DNA of 59,063 nucleotides from DAIODI01 sp036746875. GTDB taxonomy: Bacteria; Pseudomonadota; Alphaproteobacteria; Rhizobiales; Aestuariivirgaceae. Within the stretch, counting starts at the first letter, position 1, and the number at the start of each line of letters is the position of its first letter. The notes below the pieces were generated by a model that was not told where the DNA came from, did no database searches, and worked only from the letters and a program-made list of their open reading frames with translations. The stretch covers positions 1-59,063 of the forward strand of contig DAIODI010000001.1 of NCBI GenBank assembly GCA_036746875.1, in the 5' to 3' direction. The position numbers were made by a program, and so were the translations under genes. Positions 25,683 to 35,002 of this stretch are shown piece after piece.

Positions 25683-25757
25683 GGCGTTGGCGGCCTTTCC
25701 GTTCAGCGCTCGTTCAACATTTCGGTGCATGTATGAACCAGGTGGAGGTCATTTTCG

Positions 25758-26369
25758 ATGGTGTCTGAAGCGCGACGCCCGGCTGGCGTGCTGGGCACGA
25801 TTTGCGCGCGGTGTTCGGGCGACGCCCGGACGCGCATCGTGCCGCAGGCGCAAGGCGTGGTGATCGAGCCCGGCGTCGGCCGCGGCCGCAACGTGCCGTT
25901 TTACGACCGCTCCCGGGTGACGGTGGTGCACGGCGTCGACCCCGACGGGGCGAAGCTCGACCGGGCGAAGGCGGCGGCCGGCGGCTCGCTGCCGTTCGAG
26001 CCGCACCGCGCGGTGGCCGAGGCGCTGCCGTTCGCGAACGCCTCCGCCGACACCGTGGTGATGAGCTACACCTTCTGCGCCCTCGACAACCCGGCGCTGG
26101 CGCTGGCCGAGGCGCGCCGCGTGCGGAAGCCCGGCGGTCGGCTGTTGTTCTGCGAGCACGGCCGTTCGCACGACCGGGGCGTGGCGCGCCTTCAGGATCG
26201 CCTCGATCCCCTGTGGGTGAAGTTCGGCGGCGGTTGTCGTCTCAACCGCGATGTGGCGGCGATCCTCGGCGAGAACGGTTTTCGCATCCTGTGGCTCGAC
26301 ACGTTCTACGCCAACCGCGCGCTGCCGGCGCTGACGTTCCACTACGCCGGCGCCGCCGCTCCCGTCTGA
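25758..26369 (+). CDS. Class I SAM-dependent methyltransferase
   Basis: A 203-aa methyltransferase of the type that includes METTL7-like proteins. Motif I is VVIEPGVGRGRNVPFYD, binding S-adenosylmethionine, and ALPFANASADTVVMSYTFCA is motif II. VRKPGGRLLFCEHGRS is the motif III region. The C-terminus has LWLDTFYANRALPALTFHY. The substrate is unknown; lipid or small-molecule methylation is possible. GGAGG precedes the ATG at 25758. A likely partner is not evident; the next gene (GlcD-like) is 40 bases downstream on the same strand. Confidence 0.86.
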   Translation: MVSEARRPAGVLGTICARCSGDARTRIVPQAQGVVIEPGVGRGRNVPFYDRSRVTVVHGVDPDGAKLDRAKAAAGGSLPFEPHRAVAEALPFANASADTVVMSYTFCALDNPALALAEARRVRKPGGRLLFCEHGRSHDRGVARLQDRLDPLWVKFGGGCRLNRDVAAILGENGFRILWLDTFYANRALPALTFHYAGAAAPV

Positions 26370-26408
26370 TCGCTTGATCGCCGCGCTCGATTGCGCCACC
26401 ACGGAGCG

Positions 26409-27791
26409 ATGATCGACGGCCCGTTTCTCGCCAGCCTCGAACGCATCGCCGGCCCCCGCGGCCTGTGGCGGGGCGAGGCGGACGGCGCTCCCGACAAGGG
26501 GTTTCACGACGACAATCTCGCCGCCGGTCTGGCGGTTTTCCCGCGCTCCACGGAAGAGGTGGCCGCGATCGTGCGCCTGTGCCGCGAGGCGCGCGTGCCG
26601 ATGACGCCGCAGGGCGGGCGCACCGGGCTTGCAGGCGGGGCTGCGTCGCGGCCCGGCGCGCTGATCGTCGGTTTTCAGCGCATGAACCGCATCGAACGGC
26701 TCGACCCGACGGCGATGATCGCCACGGTGGAGGCGGGCGTGACGCTGGCGGCCTTGCAGACGGCGGCCGCCACGCACGGGCTGTCGCCGGGCGTCGATAT
26801 CGCGGCGCGCGGGTCCGCCACGATCGGCGGCATGATCTCCACCAACGCCGGGGGCAGCGAGGCGTTCCGGCTCGGCGTGATGCGCCAGCGCGTGCTGGGC
26901 CTCGAAGCCGTGCTGCCCGACGCAAGCGTGCTCTGCGACATGACGGAGGTCATCAAGGCGAACGAGGGCCTCGACGTGAAGCAGCTGCTGATCGGCGCGG
27001 AAGGCACGCTCGGCCTCGTCACCCGCGCCGTGATCCGCCTGTCGCCGGTTCCCGCCGCCCGCGCAACGGCGGCGATGACCTTCGCCACCGCAGCCGACGC
27101 GATTGCGGCGCTGAACGGCCTGCGCGCCGCGCCGGGCTTCGCCGTGCAGACGGCGGAGGCGATGTGGGGCGGCTACGCCCGCGCGGCGGCCGCCGAACAG
27201 GGCAACCACCGGTTCGCGGCGTTCGCCTCGGCGCCGCTGTGCGTGATCTTCGAGGCCGGGGGCGACGACGCGGCGGCGGTGGCCGAACGCTTCGAGGCGG
27301 CGCTGTCGGCGCTCCTCGACCGGGGCCTCGCCCGCGACTGCGTCGTGGCGCGAAGCGGTCGCGAGCGGGCGGAGATGTGGCGGGTGCGCGAGGACTCCTG
27401 GTCCATCGAGCGGCTTCACCCGGGCGGGCTGTGGTTCGACGTGTCGCTGCCGCTCAACGCACTCGATCAGTACACGGAGCGCCTGTTCGCGCGGGTCATG
27501 GCGCACGACGGGGCGCTGAACGTGTTCGTGATCGGCCACCTCGGCGACGGCAATCTGCACGTCACCATCGCCGGTCCAGGCCCGATTCCGCACCGCTACG
27601 ACGAGATCGCGCCGCTGGTCTACGACGGGATCCGGGCGGCAGGCGGCTCGATTTCGGCCGAGCACGGCGTGGGGCTGGAGAAGCGCGCGGCGCTGGCGAG
27701 GTTCGGCGACCCCGGCAAGCTCGCGGCGATGCGCGCCGTCAAGCAGGCGCTCGATCCTTTGAACCTGATGAACCCGGGGAAGGTGTTCTGA
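26409..27791 (+). CDS. FAD-binding oxidase, GlcD/D-2-hydroxyacid dehydrogenase family
   Basis: A 460-aa protein of the VAO/PCMH fold that oxidises D-2-hydroxy acids such as glycolate, D-lactate or D-2-hydroxyglutarate. The FAD-binding part has VPMTPQGGRTGLAGGA and GVDIAARGSATIGGMISTNA, the latter with GSATIGG pyrophosphate contacts. The C-terminal substrate domain ends with VFVIGHLGDGNLHVTI (metal/flavin region) and ISAEHGVGLEKRAALARFGD. Full length for the family. Electron acceptor and exact substrate cannot be decided. It converges on the MBL gene with four bases between stops. Confidence 0.9.
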   Translation: MIDGPFLASLERIAGPRGLWRGEADGAPDKGFHDDNLAAGLAVFPRSTEEVAAIVRLCREARVPMTPQGGRTGLAGGAASRPGALIVGFQRMNRIERLDPTAMIATVEAGVTLAALQTAAATHGLSPGVDIAARGSATIGGMISTNAGGSEAFRLGVMRQRVLGLEAVLPDASVLCDMTEVIKANEGLDVKQLLIGAEGTLGLVTRAVIRLSPVPAARATAAMTFATAADAIAALNGLRAAPGFAVQTAEAMWGGYARAAAAEQGNHRFAAFASAPLCVIFEAGGDDAAAVAERFEAALSALLDRGLARDCVVARSGRERAEMWRVREDSWSIERLHPGGLWFDVSLPLNALDQYTERLFARVMAHDGALNVFVIGHLGDGNLHVTIAGPGPIPHRYDEIAPLVYDGIRAAGGSISAEHGVGLEKRAALARFGDPGKLAAMRAVKQALDPLNLMNPGKVF

Positions 27792-27794
27792 CGG

Positions 27795-28664
27795 CTACAG
27801 CACATCCACCGGCACCTTGAGATACACCGTGCCGTTGGCTTCCGCCGGCGGCATGCGTCCCGCCCGCATGTTGACCTGGATCGAGGGGATGATGAGCTTC
27901 GGCATGCCGAGCGTTTTGTCGCGCGCCTCGCGCATCGCCACGAACTCGTCTTCGCTCACCCCTTCGCGCACATGCACGTTGCCGGCGCGCTCGGCCGCAA
28001 CCGTGGTCTCCCAGGCGTAATGGTCGCGCCCCGGCGCCTTGTAGTCGTGGCAGAGGAACAGCCGGGTGTGCGCCGGCAGCTCCAGGATGCGGCGGATCGA
28101 GCGGTAAAGCGCACGCGCCGAGCCGCCGGGAAAATCGCAGCGCGCCGTCCCGTAGTCGGGCATGAACAGCGTGTCGCCGACGAACGCCGTGTCGCCGATG
28201 ACGTAGGTCATGCAGGCGGGCGTGTGGCCGGGCGTGTGCATCACGCGGGCGGGGATCGAGCCCAGCGCGAACGTGTCGCCGTCGCAGAACAGCCGGTCGA
28301 ACTGGCTGCCGTCGCGCTCGAACTCGGTTCCGGCGTTGAAGATCTTGCCGAAGGTGTCCTGCACCGTGCGGATGTTGTCCCCGATGGCGAGCGCGCCGCC
28401 GATGGCGCGCTGGATGTAGGGCGCGGCCGAGAGGTGATCGGCGTGGACGTGCGTTTCGATCAGCCACTGGCAGGCGAGGCCGCGATCCTTGACGAAAGCG
28501 ACAATGGCGTCGGCGGACGCCCTGCCGGTGCGCCCCGAGGCGGCGTCGTAGGCGAGCACCGTGTCGATCACGGCGCAGGCTTTCGTCGCCGGGTCGGCGA
28601 CGACATAGCTCACCGTGTTGGTCGGCTCGTCGAAGAACGCCTGAACGTCGGGCCGCTGGGCCAT
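27795..28664 (-). CDS. MBL-fold metallo-hydrolase (persulfide dioxygenase/BlaRT-like)
   Basis: A 289-aa metallo-beta-lactamase fold protein. Metal ligands are in IETHVHADHLSAAPY (HxHxDH), HTPGHTPACMTY and FVGDTLFMPDYG, with the distal LFLCHDYKAPG. This order, and the long C-terminal tail (IIPSIQVNMRAGRMPPAE), is typical of the Blh/ETHE1 branch that oxidises glutathione persulfide. It could therefore protect against sulfide. The ATG at 28664 (MAQRPDVQAFF) is the family-like start. It lies next to the EamA gene upstream. Confidence 0.87.
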   Translation of the reverse strand: MAQRPDVQAFFDEPTNTVSYVVADPATKACAVIDTVLAYDAASGRTGRASADAIVAFVKDRGLACQWLIETHVHADHLSAAPYIQRAIGGALAIGDNIRTVQDTFGKIFNAGTEFERDGSQFDRLFCDGDTFALGSIPARVMHTPGHTPACMTYVIGDTAFVGDTLFMPDYGTARCDFPGGSARALYRSIRRILELPAHTRLFLCHDYKAPGRDHYAWETTVAAERAGNVHVREGVSEDEFVAMREARDKTLGMPKLIIPSIQVNMRAGRMPPAEANGTVYLKVPVDVL

Positions 28665-28733
28665 GGCCGCCTCCGTCTCCGTTGCGTAAGGCTGCAAGGT
28701 AGGAGGGCCGGAGCCGATCCGCAATGATCCGCC

Positions 28734-29651
28734 TCAGGCGGCGGGCTTGCGCAAGCGGAACAGGCGCCCGGCGATCAGCGCCAGCCCGGCGGCGATCGCC
28801 GCCATGCCCAGGATATGCTGCGGCTCCAGCCGTTCGCCCAGAAACGCCGCGCCGAGGAGGATCGCCGAAATGGGTACGATGAAGGTGACGAGGCTGACGT
28901 TGCCGGCGCCCGACGACTTCAGGATCGAGAAGAACATCACGTAGGCGACCGCCGTGCACAGAAGCCCCAGCCCAAGCACCGCGCCGAGCGCCTGCGGCGA
29001 GGCCGTGGCGAGTCCGTCGAAGCCGCCGGTGAGGAGGGCGACGGGCGCGAGCATCAGGCCCGAACACAGCGTCTGCCCGGCGGCGGTGACGATGGGCGGG
29101 TTCACCGCGAGCCGTCTCCCCCACGATCCGGCAAAGCCGTAGGAGAGCGCCGCGCCGAGCACCGCAAGCTGCGCCAGCACGTGCGCGCCGAGGCTTTCCA
29201 GCGCGCCGATGCCGACCATCACCGCCACCCCGGCGAGGCCCACCGCCACCCCGGCGAGGCGGTTGGCGGTGAGCGGCTCGTCGCGGGTCAGCCGGTTGGC
29301 GATGAGGAGCGTGAAGAACGGCGTCGTGGCGTTGAGGATCGCGGCGAGGCTGGACGCGATCTCCTTCTGGCCCCAGACGATCAGCGTGAACGGCACGATG
29401 TTGTTGACCACGCCCATGACGAGGAGATCGCGCCAGCGGCCGGACGTGTCCGGCGGACGGTAGCCGAGCGCGAACGCGACCGCCCAGAGCGCGGCGGCGG
29501 CGATGAGGCAGCGCAACGTCACCACGGCGACGGGCGCGAGCGCCTTCACCGCGATGGCGTTGAAGAAGAACGACGCGCCCCAGACCGCGCCGAGCGCGAT
29601 CAGCAACGCCCACTGCGTCAACCCCATTTCGCGCCGGATGCCCGTGTCCAT
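28734..29651 (-). CDS. EamA/DMT family transporter
   Basis: A 305-aa drug/metabolite transporter with two EamA repeats and about ten hydrophobic segments. The N-terminal repeat opens ALLIALGAVWGASFFFNAIA; the second has AVLGLGLLCTAVAYVMFF and ILLGAAFLGERLEPQHILGM, both standard EamA motifs. The C-terminus is short and basic. These exporters move amino acids, purines or nucleotide-like metabolites; the substrate here is unknown. A second, unrelated EamA gene is at 42662. Confidence 0.88.
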   Translation of the reverse strand: MDTGIRREMGLTQWALLIALGAVWGASFFFNAIAVKALAPVAVVTLRCLIAAAALWAVAFALGYRPPDTSGRWRDLLVMGVVNNIVPFTLIVWGQKEIASSLAAILNATTPFFTLLIANRLTRDEPLTANRLAGVAVGLAGVAVMVGIGALESLGAHVLAQLAVLGAALSYGFAGSWGRRLAVNPPIVTAAGQTLCSGLMLAPVALLTGGFDGLATASPQALGAVLGLGLLCTAVAYVMFFSILKSSGAGNVSLVTFIVPISAILLGAAFLGERLEPQHILGMAAIAAGLALIAGRLFRLRKPAA

Positions 29652-29738
29652 CGTCGCCCCCCGCTGTGCGTCAGGCGACGATGGCGGGGACGGGGGGCGG
29701 CGAGCTTCCCGCAGCTTGCGGCCGAACGCGCGAAGACG

Positions 29739-31796
29739 TCACAGGTCCTTGCACAGCCGGGCGGCGTCGTAGATGGCGGCGTGGATGTTGCGCGAGGCGA
29801 CCGCATCGCCGATCCGGAACAGCTGGAAGCGGCCGTGCGGGTTGCTGCGGACCGATTGCGGGCGGCCCTCGATCAGCGCGCCGTAATCCACCGCCCCGCC
29901 ATTGGACGACCGCTCCTTCAGCTCCATGTAGAGGTCGGCGTTGGGCAGCGTCGCCTGTTCGATCACCACCTGGTCGACGAGACGTTCGCCCGCGTCCTTC
30001 TCCGTGTAGGGAGACCAGAGCGTGGCGGCGATCCGGTTGCCGACGCGCTTCAGGCCGGTCACCCGCAACATGGTCGTGATGCGTGTTCCTGCCGTGTGCA
30101 GCTTCTGCATGTAGGGCACGAGGTTGAGCCCGCCCATCTCGGGCGCGAAGAAACGCTCCGGCGTCACCAGTTCGAGTTTCGCCCCCGCGTCGACGAGGAA
30201 CTCCGCCGCCGCCATGCCGGGGTGCGCGCCGTTGTCGTCGAACAGCAAAACCTCCTCGCCCGGCTTCACGTCGCCCGACAGGATGTCCCAGCTCGACACG
30301 GCGAGTTCCTGGCCGGGAATGGCGATGGCCGCGCCCGGCGCGCCGCCGGTGGCGACGATGACGACATCGGGCGCAAGCGAAGCGACGAGCGCGCCGTCGG
30401 CGAGCGTGTTGAAGCGCGCCTCGACGCCGAGTTTCTCCAGCCGGTCCATGCGCCAGTCGACGATGCCCTGAAGCTCGCCGCGCCGCTTCGCCCGCGTCGC
30501 CAGCGCCACCTGGCCGCCGGGTCTCCCCGCCGCCTCGATCAGCGTCACCCTGTGTCCGCGCTCGGCCGAAACGCGCGCCGCCTCAAGGCCGGCGGGGCCG
30601 GCCCCGGCGATGACGATGTGGCGATGGCCGCCGCTGGCGCGCACGATCGCCTGCGGCATCGTCGCCTCCCGGCCCGTGGCGGGATTGTGGATGCACAGCG
30701 CCTCGTGGCCCTCGTAGATGCGGTCGAGGCAGTAGGTGGCGCCGACGCACGGGCGGATCTCATGCTCGCGGCCCGCCATGATCTTCTTCACGATATGCGG
30801 ATCGGCGATGTGGGCGCGCGTCATGCCCACCATGTCGAGCTTGCCCTCGGCGACCGCGTGGCGGGCGGTGGCCACGTCGTTGATGCGGGCGGCGTGGAAC
30901 ACCGGAAACTTCGTGTGCTGACGAACCTCGCCGGCGAAATCGAGGTGCGGGGCCGAGCGCATGCCGGTGACGGGGATGACGCGCGACAGCGGGCCGTCGT
31001 GCTCGATGTGGCCGCGAATGACGTTGAGGAAATCGATCTGGCCGGTCGCCACCAGCTTCTCGCAGATGGCGAGACCCTCGGCGCGCGACAGCCCCATGTC
31101 CCAGTCCTCGTCGGCGACGAGCCGCGCGCCGACGATGAAGCCGGGTCCGACACGGGCGCGCACCGCGTCGAGGATGCGGAAGGTGAAGCGCAGGCGATTG
31201 TCGAGGGAGCCGCCGAACGCGTCGTCGCGGCGGTTGGTGGCGGGCGACCAGAACTGGTCCATCAGGTGGCCGTAGCATTCGAACTCGAAGCCATCGAGGC
31301 CGGCCGCCTTCATGCGCTCGGCGGCGTCGGCGTAGTCGGCCACGATGCGGTCGATGTCCCAGTCCTCCATCTCCTTCGGGATGGCGCGGTGGGCGGGTTC
31401 GCGCACCGGCGAGGGGGCGAGCACGGGGAGCCAGTCGGCCTTGTTCCAGTTGGTGCGCCGGCCAAGGTGGGTGAGCTGGATCATCACCGCCGCGCCCTGC
31501 TCGTGGCAGTCGTCGGCAAGCCGCTTCAGCCACGGCACGATCTCGTCCCTGTAGGCGTGCAGGTTGCCGAAGGCGGGCGCGGAGTCGCGCGAGACGATGG
31601 CCGATCCCGCCGTCATGGTGAGGGCGATGCCGCCCTTCGCTTTTTCCAGGTGGTAGAGGCGGTAGCGGTCCTTCGGCATCCCGTCCTCGGCGTAGTTCGG
31701 CTCGTGCGCCGTGGACATGATGCGGTTCTTCAGCGTCAGATGCTTCAGGCGGTAGGGCTGGAGAAGCGGGTCGTTGGCGCGGTGGACGGTGGTCAT
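29739..31796 (-). CDS. NADH:flavin oxidoreductase with FAD domain (dienoyl-CoA reductase/N-methylproline demethylase type)
   Basis: A 685-aa fusion of an FMN TIM barrel (1-360) and a pyridine-nucleotide/FAD domain (390-685). The barrel has LLQPYRLKHLTLKNRIMSTA, QLTHLGRRTNW and GARLVADEDWDMG. The FAD motif is IVIAGAGPAGLEAARVSAER. Between them, the cluster segment reads CVGATYCLDRIYEG and LCIHNPATGRE: of the four Cys that hold the [4Fe-4S] cluster in TMADH and dienoyl-CoA reductase, the second is Ala. The same spelling occurs, as far as I recall, in proteins annotated N-methylproline demethylase. Probably an N-demethylase of stachydrine-type compounds or a related enzyme. Confidence 0.83.
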   Translation of the reverse strand: MTTVHRANDPLLQPYRLKHLTLKNRIMSTAHEPNYAEDGMPKDRYRLYHLEKAKGGIALTMTAGSAIVSRDSAPAFGNLHAYRDEIVPWLKRLADDCHEQGAAVMIQLTHLGRRTNWNKADWLPVLAPSPVREPAHRAIPKEMEDWDIDRIVADYADAAERMKAAGLDGFEFECYGHLMDQFWSPATNRRDDAFGGSLDNRLRFTFRILDAVRARVGPGFIVGARLVADEDWDMGLSRAEGLAICEKLVATGQIDFLNVIRGHIEHDGPLSRVIPVTGMRSAPHLDFAGEVRQHTKFPVFHAARINDVATARHAVAEGKLDMVGMTRAHIADPHIVKKIMAGREHEIRPCVGATYCLDRIYEGHEALCIHNPATGREATMPQAIVRASGGHRHIVIAGAGPAGLEAARVSAERGHRVTLIEAAGRPGGQVALATRAKRRGELQGIVDWRMDRLEKLGVEARFNTLADGALVASLAPDVVIVATGGAPGAAIAIPGQELAVSSWDILSGDVKPGEEVLLFDDNGAHPGMAAAEFLVDAGAKLELVTPERFFAPEMGGLNLVPYMQKLHTAGTRITTMLRVTGLKRVGNRIAATLWSPYTEKDAGERLVDQVVIEQATLPNADLYMELKERSSNGGAVDYGALIEGRPQSVRSNPHGRFQLFRIGDAVASRNIHAAIYDAARLCKDL

Positions 31797-31952
31797 GCGT
31801 AACCTTCAGGGGGCAAGGGAGGAACGGCCCGTCTCGGTGACGATCAGGGCCATGGGGATATCGTGGGGCTCAGGGTGAATGGTCTCAAGCCGCGTCGCCG
31901 CCAGGCCCCACGCCGGCAGCATAGGGCCGCGGATCGAGAGCGGCCAGCGCGC

Positions 31953-33164
31953 TCATCCGGCGGCGGGCTCGCCGCGCGCCCACGCCGTCTCGCGCCCTGG
32001 TCCGGGATCGGAGGGAACCAGAACCGACAGCGCAAGCGCGACCGCCGCCATGCCGGAGCCGATCAGGAACACCGCCGCGGGCGAGATGTCCCAGACGACG
32101 CCGAGCGGGATCGGCAGACCCACGGCGGCGATGTGATTGATCGAGAACGCAACGCCCGAGGTTGGCGCGATGTCCGCCGGGTCGGCGATCTTCTGGAAGT
32201 AGGTCCTTTGCGCGATCGCGAACGAGAAGAACGCGTTGTCGAGGACGTAGAGCGCCGCAGCGAGCCAGGGGTCGTTGACGACGGCGTAGAGCAGGAACAC
32301 GAGAACGAGGCCGGCGTTCTCCACGATCAGCGAGTTCCGGTCGCCCCAGCGGCCGATCAGCTGGCCGATCTTCGGCGCGAGCAGGGTGTTGAACACCGCG
32401 TTGACGAGCAGCAGCAGCGTCATCGCGCCCACGCCGTAGCCGAACTTCTGCACCATGAGAAAGGCCGCGAAGATCACGAAGATCTGCCGCCGCGCCCCGC
32501 CCATGAACACCAGCGCATAGTAGAGCCAGTAGCGACGACGCAGGATCAGCGTCTTGCGCTGCGGCGTCTCCTCGCGGAAGTACGGGAACGACAGCCAGAC
32601 CCAGGCCGCCATCAGCATCGCGCCGACGCCGCCGGCGAGGAAGATCCAGAGGTAGTCGAGCCCGAGCCAGTCCCACAGGATGAAGATCATGGCGTAGGAG
32701 GCGATGGTGGCGAGCGATGTGGCCGCGATGATGCGGCCGATGAGGCGCGGCGCCGAGCGTTTCTCGAACCACTGCAGCGACAGCGATTGCGCCACGGTCT
32801 CGAAGTAGTGGAAGCCGACCGACTTCACCAGGGTCGTTGCATAGAAGCCGATGGCGGCGGGGAAGAACCCGGTGATGGCCACGCCGCCGCCGATCAACAT
32901 GAGCGAGACGAGCGCCAGCGTCTGCTCGCGCATGATCCGCAGGAAAAAGACGGCGGCGAACGACAGGAAGCCCGGGATCTCGCGCACCGTATGCAGGACG
33001 CCGATCTCCGCGCCGCCGAAGCCGAGCACGTTGATGGCGAAGTTCGTATGCAGGGCGTTCCAGGTGGCGAACGCAAGATAGTTCGCCGCCGACATGATGA
33101 TCAGCGCGTTCGCCGGGTTCCGCCATCCGGAAGCGTCGGCGATGCTCACGTCCTGTCGGCTCAT
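31953..33164 (-). CDS. MFS transporter
   Basis: A 403-aa membrane protein with about 12 segments. It has IINVLGFGGAEIGVLHTVREIPGF-like spacing in the first loop and ILRRRYWLYYALVFMGGARR between the halves. Other features are LIGRWGDRNSLIVENAGLVL and YVLDNAFFSFAIAQRTYFQK in the second half. Such proteins are annotated only as MFS carriers; the substrate is unknown. The start at 33164 (MSRQDVSIADASGW) precedes the first hydrophobic segment directly. It is not obviously in an operon. Confidence 0.82.
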   Translation of the reverse strand: MSRQDVSIADASGWRNPANALIIMSAANYLAFATWNALHTNFAINVLGFGGAEIGVLHTVREIPGFLSFAAVFFLRIMREQTLALVSLMLIGGGVAITGFFPAAIGFYATTLVKSVGFHYFETVAQSLSLQWFEKRSAPRLIGRIIAATSLATIASYAMIFILWDWLGLDYLWIFLAGGVGAMLMAAWVWLSFPYFREETPQRKTLILRRRYWLYYALVFMGGARRQIFVIFAAFLMVQKFGYGVGAMTLLLLVNAVFNTLLAPKIGQLIGRWGDRNSLIVENAGLVLVFLLYAVVNDPWLAAALYVLDNAFFSFAIAQRTYFQKIADPADIAPTSGVAFSINHIAAVGLPIPLGVVWDISPAAVFLIGSGMAAVALALSVLVPSDPGPGRETAWARGEPAAG

Positions 33165-33523
33165 GGCGAATCACGCGGGCCCTGTCGCGCAACGAAGATG
33201 CGATTTGTACTTCGGCTGCGCGCGATGATCGAGGTCCGCGCACGCATGGAGGGGATGTGCGATTGGCCTGCCGTGCACGCGAAAGTCGAGGCGTAGTGCG
33301 GCCGCGCCAAAAGATTTTCGGAATAATTGCTGCGCGTTCGAATTGAAGCTTGCGCGACAGGCCGTCGTTTGGTTCTCTCTCGCCCGTCACGGGGTCGCCG
33401 GCCGGACTTGCGCCGACGGTGGGGGGCCGTGACGGGGAGCTTGAGGCGGATCGGACATGGGGTCCTTGAGCGGCCGTTGTCCCTTCCGCCTCGCTGCTTC
33501 CGGGCGCCTCCCGAACGGCCTCG
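33165..33523. other. Intergenic region with a 10-bp inverted repeat
   Basis: About 360 bases between the MFS start and the deacetylase stop. No gene is convincing. 33305..33355 is comparatively AT-rich (AAAAGATTTTCGGAATAATT) and may hold the promoter for the MFS gene. A perfect inverted repeat CCCGTCACGG (33383..33392) / CCGTGACGGG (33427..33436) encloses 34 bases; it has no T-run and its role is unknown. Confidence 0.5.
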
Positions 33524-34618
33524 CTACGCCAGCTGCCGCTTCAGCTTCGCAATCGCCGCCTTACCCGCCTCGATATCCTCCGGCATGAAGGCGATCGGGT
33601 CGGGCGTCCTGGGTTCCAGGCCCAGCATGCCCTCGACGGTCGCATGCGCGCACAACGCCGCGTAGGCCGGGTTGTATCCGCCTTCCTGCACCGACAGCAG
33701 TTTGCCGCCGGAATGCCGCGCGGCAAGCTCGCGGGCGATCGCGCCGAAGCGATGGAAGCCTTTGGTGGTGACGAGCTGGCGGCCGTTCGGGTCGAACTGG
33801 TTCGCGTCCTGGCCGTTGGCGACGATGATGAGGCCGGGCCGGTAGGCGTCCAGCCTGGGGATCACGATCTCCGCGAAGGCGCGAATGTAGGCGTCGTCGC
33901 CAAGCCCGCACGGCAGGTCGATGTTGACGTTGAGGCCTTCGCCAGCGCCCTTGCCCCGTTCGTCCGGCGCGCCGGTCTGCGGGTGGCTTGGCCCCCACGA
34001 CCCATGATGCATGTGGAGCGAGATGGTGAGCACGTCGTCGCGCTCGTAGAAGCAGGCCTGCGTGCCGTTGCCGTGGTGCACGTCCCAGTCGATGATCGCC
34101 ACCCGCTCCACGCCCTCATCCAGCGCCCGCTGCGCCGCGAGCGCCGCGTTGTTGAGGAAGCAGTAGCCGTCGGCCATCGCCGGCTGCGCATGGTGGCCGG
34201 GCGGGCGGACCAGCGCGTACGCCATCGCCGTTTCGCCTTCGAGGATCGCGTCCACGGCGGCGAGCGCCGTGCCGGCGGCGGCGCGGATCGGATCGAGCGA
34301 GTGGCGCGCGAACACCGTGGTGTTGGAGAACGGGCGCCCGCCCTGCGCTTCGGCGGCGAGCAGCGTCGCCCAGTAGTCGTGATCGTGCACGGTGAGGATC
34401 TCCGGCACGCTGGCGAGCCGCCCCGCCCGCCAGTCAAGCCGGTCTGCCGCCGGACCCTTCTCCAGCGCCCGCTTCATGTTGGCGATCCGCTCGGCGTTCT
34501 CGGGGTGCTTCATCTGGACCGCCAGCATCCCGGAGGGTGGCGCGTCGAACACGCCCTCGCCGGTGTCGTGGCCGAGGGCGGCGTCGTGCCAGAAGATCTG
34601 CATACGGTCGTTGGGCAT
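33524..34618 (-). CDS. Histone-deacetylase-family protein (acetylpolyamine amidohydrolase-like)
   Basis: A 364-aa zinc deacetylase. Motifs of the HDAC/AphA superfamily are complete: MKHPENAERI, RPPGHHAQPAMADGYCFLNN, VAIIDWDVHHGNGTQACFY (Asp and His zinc ligands), SLHMHHGSWGP and VANGQDANQFDPNGR with the second Asp. The last stretch has LSVQEGGYNPA. In bacteria such enzymes remove acetyl groups from polyamines or small amides. Start at 34618, with an inner ATG at 34603 as an alternative. A short minus-strand frame lies 8 bases upstream. Confidence 0.9.
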   Translation of the reverse strand: MPNDRMQIFWHDAALGHDTGEGVFDAPPSGMLAVQMKHPENAERIANMKRALEKGPAADRLDWRAGRLASVPEILTVHDHDYWATLLAAEAQGGRPFSNTTVFARHSLDPIRAAAGTALAAVDAILEGETAMAYALVRPPGHHAQPAMADGYCFLNNAALAAQRALDEGVERVAIIDWDVHHGNGTQACFYERDDVLTISLHMHHGSWGPSHPQTGAPDERGKGAGEGLNVNIDLPCGLGDDAYIRAFAEIVIPRLDAYRPGLIIVANGQDANQFDPNGRQLVTTKGFHRFGAIARELAARHSGGKLLSVQEGGYNPAYAALCAHATVEGMLGLEPRTPDPIAFMPEDIEAGKAAIAKLKRQLA

Positions 34619-34626
34619 GGGTGATC

Positions 34627-34875
34627 TCAGTCGATGATGTCGGGGAGGTTGAGGATCAGCGCGTCTACGCCTTCGGCGGCCATGCGCCTGAGGACCGCCT
34701 GCTGGCGCGCCTCGCAGATGTGCCGGGGAACGCGGTCAGCATGCGGATGATCTCCGGTCGAGAGCGTGACGGATGCTATCCGCGGCCGCTCCCGCCGGAA
34801 AGCCCTTGCCGCTGTCCCGGCCTGCGAAAGACGCATGACAGCGGCGTTGACAGGGCCGTTCTGCAAAGCTACCAA
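34627..34875 (-). pseudogene. Short open frame, possible 3' remnant of a larger gene
   Basis: An 82-codon frame ending 8 bases before the deacetylase gene. The last part, ARQQAVLRRMAAEGVDALIL and then NLPDIID, has the look of the end of a real protein, perhaps of a luciferase-like flavin enzyme or an M24-type domain, but I cannot name it. The first part overlaps a good -35/-10 pair on the other strand. It may be a gene remnant or a chance frame. Confidence 0.25.
34847..34875 (+). promoter_or_regulatory. Sigma70-type promoter upstream of ferredoxin-cysH
   Basis: TTGACA (34847..34852), a 17-base spacer, and TACCAA (34870..34875). The -35 is a perfect consensus; the -10 is weak. It would give a leader of about 120 bases before the ferredoxin ATG at 35003. 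Confidence 0.4.
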
Positions 34876-35002
34876 TCGTTTGTAGAAACGAACGCGACTG
34901 CCGCCGCGTCTCCTCCGTGGCAGGTCTGTCTTGGATTTGAGCGGATCTCAGAAGCGGGCTGCAGTTTTCCAAAGGGTCCGAAAAAGCGAACGGCGAGCAG
35001 CA

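Noticed and set aside
28815..31802. A 995-codon open frame on the plus strand
   Set aside because: It lies antisense to the EamA and OYE/FAD genes, is extremely rich in Arg, His and Gly, and matches no domain. It is a by-product of high GC.
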